Source of the DNA: GCA-2794515 sp034436155
GTDB lineage: Bacteria; Chloroflexota; Anaerolineae; Aggregatilineales; Phototrophicaceae
NCBI GenBank assembly: GCA_034436155.1
Contig: DAOTVP010000010.1
Span: forward strand, 248,001 to 312,000
Direction of reading: 5' to 3'
DNA: 64,000 nucleotides
Part shown: positions 61,201 to 64,000 of the stretch, one piece after another
Numbering within the stretch: the first letter of the stretch is position 1
Layout: every line of letters starts with the position of its first letter
Program-made: the position numbers and the translations under genes
The notes under the pieces: generated by a model
What the model was told of the DNA's origin: nothing
Seen by the model: the letters and a program-made list of their open reading frames with translations, nothing else
The model's database searches: none

Positions 61201-62823
61201 GCAACAGGTGATGAAATCCGCGTTTTAGAAGGTCATATCGGTGTGGTTTTAGATGTCGATTTGAGCAAAGACGGCAAATATGCCGCCTCTAGTTCGGGCG
61301 ATGAGACCATCGCCAATATCGGTACAGATAGGGTAGAACGAACTGTCCGCGTTTGGGATGTCGAATCGGGTGAAACATTACACGAATTTAGATTAAATAG
61401 CGGGTTTGTCCGTGCAGTTGCTATTAGCCCAAATAGCCAATTTGTGGTCGCGGGGTCATGGGATAGTTCTCAGGGGGGTAAACTCACCCTATGGAATATC
61501 GAAACAGGCGAAGAAATGCGCCGTTATTTCGGTCATAGCAACATCGTTACAGGGGTGACATTTTCACCAGACGGGCGCTATCTGTATTCATCTTCATGGG
61601 ATGCAACCCTACGTGTATGGGATTTTAACACCGCCGTTGAAGTTGCCCGCTATACCAATTTTGAAGACCGCTTACTGCGTGTGAGCATCAGCCCAGATGG
61701 TCAATATGCCCTCGTTGCTAGTGGCAATTTAGGCGGAAACGAAATTCTGCGTGAGCGCGATAACTCGCGGGATACCAGCGTTTGGCTCATGGACTTACAA
61801 AATCGGTCACAAGTAGGTGTTATTAGCGGATTTGGTGATTGGGCGTGGTCTGTCGCCACAGACCCAACGGGTGAATTTATCGCCACGGGGACGGGTCCCT
61901 TGAATACACCCAATGCCGTAGATACAACGGTGCGTGTGTATAATCGCATCACGTCTGAATTAGTTTGGCAAAGCGCAGACCAACACACCGCGACGGTTGA
62001 AGGTCTCGCCTATAGCCACTCAGGTGAATCAATTGCCAGTGGTGATTGGAACGGCACAATCATCCTCTGGGATGCCCGAACAGGTGATGAAATCCGCCGA
62101 TTTAGCGATAATAGTGGCATAAAAGTGTTAAATGTGGTGTTTAGTCCAGATGACACGCTTCTCGCATCCGCAAACGGCAATGGCACTATCACCCTCTGGG
62201 ATGTGGCTACAGGTGAAAAAATCCGCGATTTTGGCGATTACGCCGATGAAGTCGTAAGTCTGGCATTCCATCCATCGGGTGAAACACTCTTAGCAGGTGA
62301 TAATGATGGCGTTGTCAAGTTGTGGGATGTCGCTACGGGCGAAAAAGTCCGCGATTTTATTGGGCATACCAACCGCGTAAACGAAGTGGCATTCAGCCCA
62401 AATGGTGATTTAGTCGCAAGCGCCGCATGGGATTCAACTATCCGCCTGTGGGATGCCAATACAGGGGTACAATTACGCACCTTGCTGGGACATGTCAATT
62501 TTATACAAACGGTCACATTTAATCAGGCTGGTACGTTACTACTATCGGGTGGTGCAGATACCACCGTCCGTTTGTGGGATGTCGCTACAGGGGATGAATT
62601 ATTCCGTTATGATGAGCATAGCGATTGGGTATCTCAGGTGGCATTCATCCCCAATAGCGATTTCGCCGTCTCAAGCGGGCAAGATAAAACCTTGCGTATC
62701 TGGCGTGTTCAACTTGAACCAGAGCCGATTTTGGCATGGGCGCGAGAAAATCGCTATATGCGCGAATTAACCTGTAACGAACAAATTCAATTCCGTGTAC
62801 AAGCGACCTGTGAGACAAAATAA
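58237..62823 (+). CDS. Ser/Thr kinase - nSTAND NTPase - WD40 protein
   Basis: A 1528-residue signalling protein. Residues 12-275: a full Ser/Thr kinase (GIGGFGVVYRA, AIKII, HRDLKPEN near 132, DFG near 152, SPAYLSPEQ). Residues 290-640: an nSTAND1-type STAND NTPase starting NPYKGLRAFQQYDAADFYGR, with Walker A VGPSGSGKSSA near 340 and Walker B ELLLLIDQFEELFT near 430. Then a helical region, a membrane helix at about 761-782 and a coiled coil (Ala/Glu/Gln-rich). Residues about 870-1490 hold 14 WD40 repeats (units ending RLWD/ATG), enough for two seven-blade propellers. GTATAAT-like TATAAT lies at 58187-58192. The TM places the propellers outside if the N-terminus is cytoplasmic. Likely a switch that senses through WD40. 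Confidence 0.93.
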   Translation: MEDLSGRIIKTYELEERIGIGGFGVVYRAYQKLIGREVAIKIILPEYANKPDFIRRFEVEAQLIARLEHPHIVPLYDYWREPSGAYLVMRWLRGGSIQELIKKQGAIDLATISKILTQISEALMVAHRQGVVHRDLKPENILLDTEGNAYLSDFGIAKDLTDNQAITQNNAILGSPAYLSPEQIKGESVTAQSDIYAMGIVLYEMLTGKRPYEATSPATLMYKHLSEPLPDINTHVEGLPIELNMVLARATAKDPAERYENILDFARGFRHAIKEVESPTGTLILTSSGINTPDPENPYKGLRAFQQYDAADFYGRESFTLNVINRLLEETPNARFLAVVGPSGSGKSSAVKAGVLPALRDNAIPGSKDWFIIEMLPGLDPMEELEAALLRIAVNPPDSLLNQLMQDERGLVRALKRVLPDDETELLLLIDQFEELFTLVDEEHKRTHFMDSLITAISEPRSRLRVIITLRADFYDKPLNYARFGELMRQRTEVILPLNTEELERAISAPAKRANLVLEDGLVTNIVADVNNQPGALPLLQYALTELFERRNGLMLTNEAYNEIGGTMGALARRADELYEGLGDEGQTLAKQLFLRLVTLGEGTEDTRRRVLQSELLSIGNNPEEMQMVIEGFGRYRLLTFDHDPQTRSSTVEVAHEALIRQWGLLREWLNASREDLRIQRRLTASVEDWQNSKQDPSFLLRGMRLEQIEAWQATSDLELNAEEAQYVQASIAERERLLTAERERQAREKLLEKRSEQRLRALVIFMSVAAFIGIALAIFAFSQSQEAQNARNQALKNEQEAQLARSLAEQSAAEARSLALAANARNELVNGNSTLSIALASVAEANYQPAPVEVKRILSTAILNSGVRARYEGHTGAVLTTAFSHDGRYGLSGSSDGTIRIWDNQSRQFVRDISLGETIITRIVYHPTEQQFAVATTNNQIILFSLDGEEIRRFDGHTDMVTSLAFNGDGSQLLSGSLDRTLRLWDTATGDEIRVLEGHIGVVLDVDLSKDGKYAASSSGDETIANIGTDRVERTVRVWDVESGETLHEFRLNSGFVRAVAISPNSQFVVAGSWDSSQGGKLTLWNIETGEEMRRYFGHSNIVTGVTFSPDGRYLYSSSWDATLRVWDFNTAVEVARYTNFEDRLLRVSISPDGQYALVASGNLGGNEILRERDNSRDTSVWLMDLQNRSQVGVISGFGDWAWSVATDPTGEFIATGTGPLNTPNAVDTTVRVYNRITSELVWQSADQHTATVEGLAYSHSGESIASGDWNGTIILWDARTGDEIRRFSDNSGIKVLNVVFSPDDTLLASANGNGTITLWDVATGEKIRDFGDYADEVVSLAFHPSGETLLAGDNDGVVKLWDVATGEKVRDFIGHTNRVNEVAFSPNGDLVASAAWDSTIRLWDANTGVQLRTLLGHVNFIQTVTFNQAGTLLLSGGADTTVRLWDVATGDELFRYDEHSDWVSQVAFIPNSDFAVSSGQDKTLRIWRVQLEPEPILAWARENRYMRELTCNEQIQFRVQATCETK

Positions 62824-62860
62824 ATAGGGAGCAAATTCCCCTACTCCATTTGATAATCGT

Positions 62861-64000
62861 ATGCCGTCTGAGAATGTGGTCTATCCAGTCGTGATTATCG
62901 GCGGTGGGTTAGCAGGACTCACCGCCGCGACTTATTTGGCAAATGCCGATATATCCCCCTTGATACTCGATGCCGATGCCCGTTGGACGGGCGGACGGTT
63001 AGCAGGTGGCGATCCTGATACATTTATCCACCACGACCAAGTTTGGCAATTCCCACCCGAACATGGTGTTCATGCCGTCTGGGGTGGCTACGAAAATTTG
63101 CGCCGTCTCATCCAAGAATTTACATCCACCCAATTACGACCATCCGATGGTGAAGAATGGATTAATCGTTGGCGACGCGATGTTCGCAAAATCGAGGCGG
63201 GCAACGCCATTCGTTCCCGTTGGATACCCGCCCCATTTCACTATCTGCAATTGCTATTCCGCCCGCGTTTTTGGACGGGTATCACACCGCTTGATTTTTT
63301 ATCGCTACCCGGATTTTTATTCAGTATCGGTTGGGCAGTCGGATTTGACCCGCTTAAAGAGAAAAACGCACTGGATGGCTTAACCATGCGCGAATTTTTT
63401 CGTGGATGGACACCCAACCTCCGCGCCACATTCACAGGTCTTGGGGCAAATCTACTGGCTTCTCCGCCAGAAAATATCTCAGTAGCCAGTTTTATCGCCG
63501 CCTTGCGTTTTTACACCGTTCTACGGCGCGATTCATGGCACATGCAATTCTTCCCGTCTAACGCAGGGGATAGCCTGATCACGCCATTGATCGATTTTAT
63601 CGAATCAAAAAATGGACGTATCTGGCGAGGCGCAACCGCAACACGTTTACATCGTGAAAACAATCTTTGGCAAATCACATTTGAAGATGCACCTAATCAG
63701 GTTATCCGCACCATTTACGCCGAGCATGTGATTATCGCCACCAACGCTCCATCGGCACAACGCTTATTGATGGATAGCCCGTTCACAGCACCTATCGCGC
63801 AAAAAATCCACTTTCCCACAGCCTTACGAAATGTGGTGATTCGCCTTTGGTTTGATACTGCCCCACAACAGGGCGCGAGTAGTGGCATGTTCACAGGCGA
63901 TAGTGTGATTGATAATTTTTTCTGGTTGCATCGTATTTACGATGAATTTGCCGATTGGGCAAAAATTGGTGGTAGCGCCATCGAAGTGCATTTATACGGT
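62861..64000 (+). CDS. FAD-dependent oxidoreductase, phytoene-desaturase-like (3' end outside window)
   Basis: The frame opens at ATG 62861 and runs to the window edge (380 codons, no stop). The N-terminus PVVIIGGGLAGLTAATYLAN is the FAD-binding Rossmann motif, followed by a GG-x-L-like RWTGGRLAGG, then HGVHAVWGGYENLRRL. These fit the amine-oxidase/phytoene-desaturase superfamily (hydroxysqualene- or carotenoid-type enzymes). Substrate unknown. It starts 37 bases after the WD40 protein stop; a ribosome site is weak. It may be in the same transcript, but the functional link is doubtful. Confidence 0.85.
   Translation, partial: MPSENVVYPVVIIGGGLAGLTAATYLANADISPLILDADARWTGGRLAGGDPDTFIHHDQVWQFPPEHGVHAVWGGYENLRRLIQEFTSTQLRPSDGEEWINRWRRDVRKIEAGNAIRSRWIPAPFHYLQLLFRPRFWTGITPLDFLSLPGFLFSIGWAVGFDPLKEKNALDGLTMREFFRGWTPNLRATFTGLGANLLASPPENISVASFIAALRFYTVLRRDSWHMQFFPSNAGDSLITPLIDFIESKNGRIWRGATATRLHRENNLWQITFEDAPNQVIRTIYAEHVIIATNAPSAQRLLMDSPFTAPIAQKIHFPTALRNVVIRLWFDTAPQQGASSGMFTGDSVIDNFFWLHRIYDEFADWAKIGGSAIEVHLYG

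Noticed and set aside
1..64000. Mobile elements, prophage or integrons
   Set aside because: No transposase, integrase, phage structural gene or long direct or inverted terminal repeats were seen; both tRNA genes have no integrase beside them.

Overview
This window looks like chromosomal DNA from a member of the Chloroflexota, most likely an Anaerolineae-type lineage. That placement is an inference from gene content and style, with no marker-gene placement behind it. The supporting traits are several surface proteins with long Thr/Pro/Ser-rich linkers, a group II truncated globin, an LCP-family wall protein, a SUF-only Fe-S assembly operon, a fused NuoCD, and a large protein kinase-STAND NTPase-WD40 protein. 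There are no insertion sequences, phage genes or CRISPR arrays. Most genes are tightly packed and many overlap by a few bases.

Layout. 1-1.9 kb: the end of enolase and a pyruvate kinase. 1.9-3.9 kb: two membrane proteins on the minus strand. 4.0-6.5 kb: a yebC-ruvC-ruvA-thyX operon. 6.5-8.0 kb: a minus-strand globin, membrane protein and lipoprotein group. 8.1-16.3 kb: a tandem PstS-like binding protein, a DinG-type exonuclease-helicase followed by a Cys-rich protein and a HAD-DinB fusion, a soluble histidine kinase and a polyprenyl diphosphate synthase. 16.3-20.4 kb: Nnr NAD(P)HX repair enzyme, three small membrane proteins, an SRPBCC protein and tRNA-His. 20.4-28.1 kb: an eight-gene suf operon (sufC-B-D-S-U, Rieske ferredoxin, GDPD, methyltransferase) with sufT divergent from it. 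28.1-31.4 kb: a multidomain M23 peptidase and selD. 31.5-39.7 kb: a large membrane kinase-like protein, two Thr-rich surface proteins, an FtsK-like protein with a decayed P-loop, a lipoprotein and tRNA-Pro. 39.8-44.3 kb: Nudix, serine beta-lactamase fold protein, an anti-sigma/anti-anti-sigma pair and ApbC. 44.3-45.7 kb: a two-piece photolyase with a DUF2256 zinc-finger gene. 45.8-49.6 kb: nuoI-nuoCD-nuoB plus iscX. 49.7-55.8 kb: aldehyde dehydrogenase, divergent thrB/thrC, Nudix, and a cystathionine gamma-synthase gene under a SAM-I riboswitch. 55.9-62.8 kb: a three-gene signalling cluster (FHA; ClpN + APH-like kinase; Ser/Thr kinase-nSTAND-WD40). From 62.9 kb: the start of an FAD-dependent oxidoreductase.

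Fe-S biology links much of the window: the suf operon, sufT, ApbC, IscX, three complex I subunits, a Rieske protein, a DinG helicase with four candidate cluster cysteines, and a photolyase-like protein with four cysteines spaced much like those of Fe-S photolyases. Thr and Met synthesis are neighbours (thrB, thrC, cystathionine gamma-synthase).

The observations I would check first are: (1) selD is longer than a standard gene call would show, because it reads through an in-frame TGA at the catalytic position, so SelD is itself a predicted selenoprotein; (2) the FHA / ClpN-APH kinase / STK-nSTAND-WD40 cluster, a candidate phospho-signalling or conflict system; (3) the split, order-inverted photolyase with DUF2256 and a possible Fe-S site; (4) two likely pseudo-enzymes, a membrane histidine-kinase homologue with Gln in place of the phospho-accepting His and an FtsK homologue without a working Walker A motif; and (5) a complete SAM-I riboswitch with its terminator.
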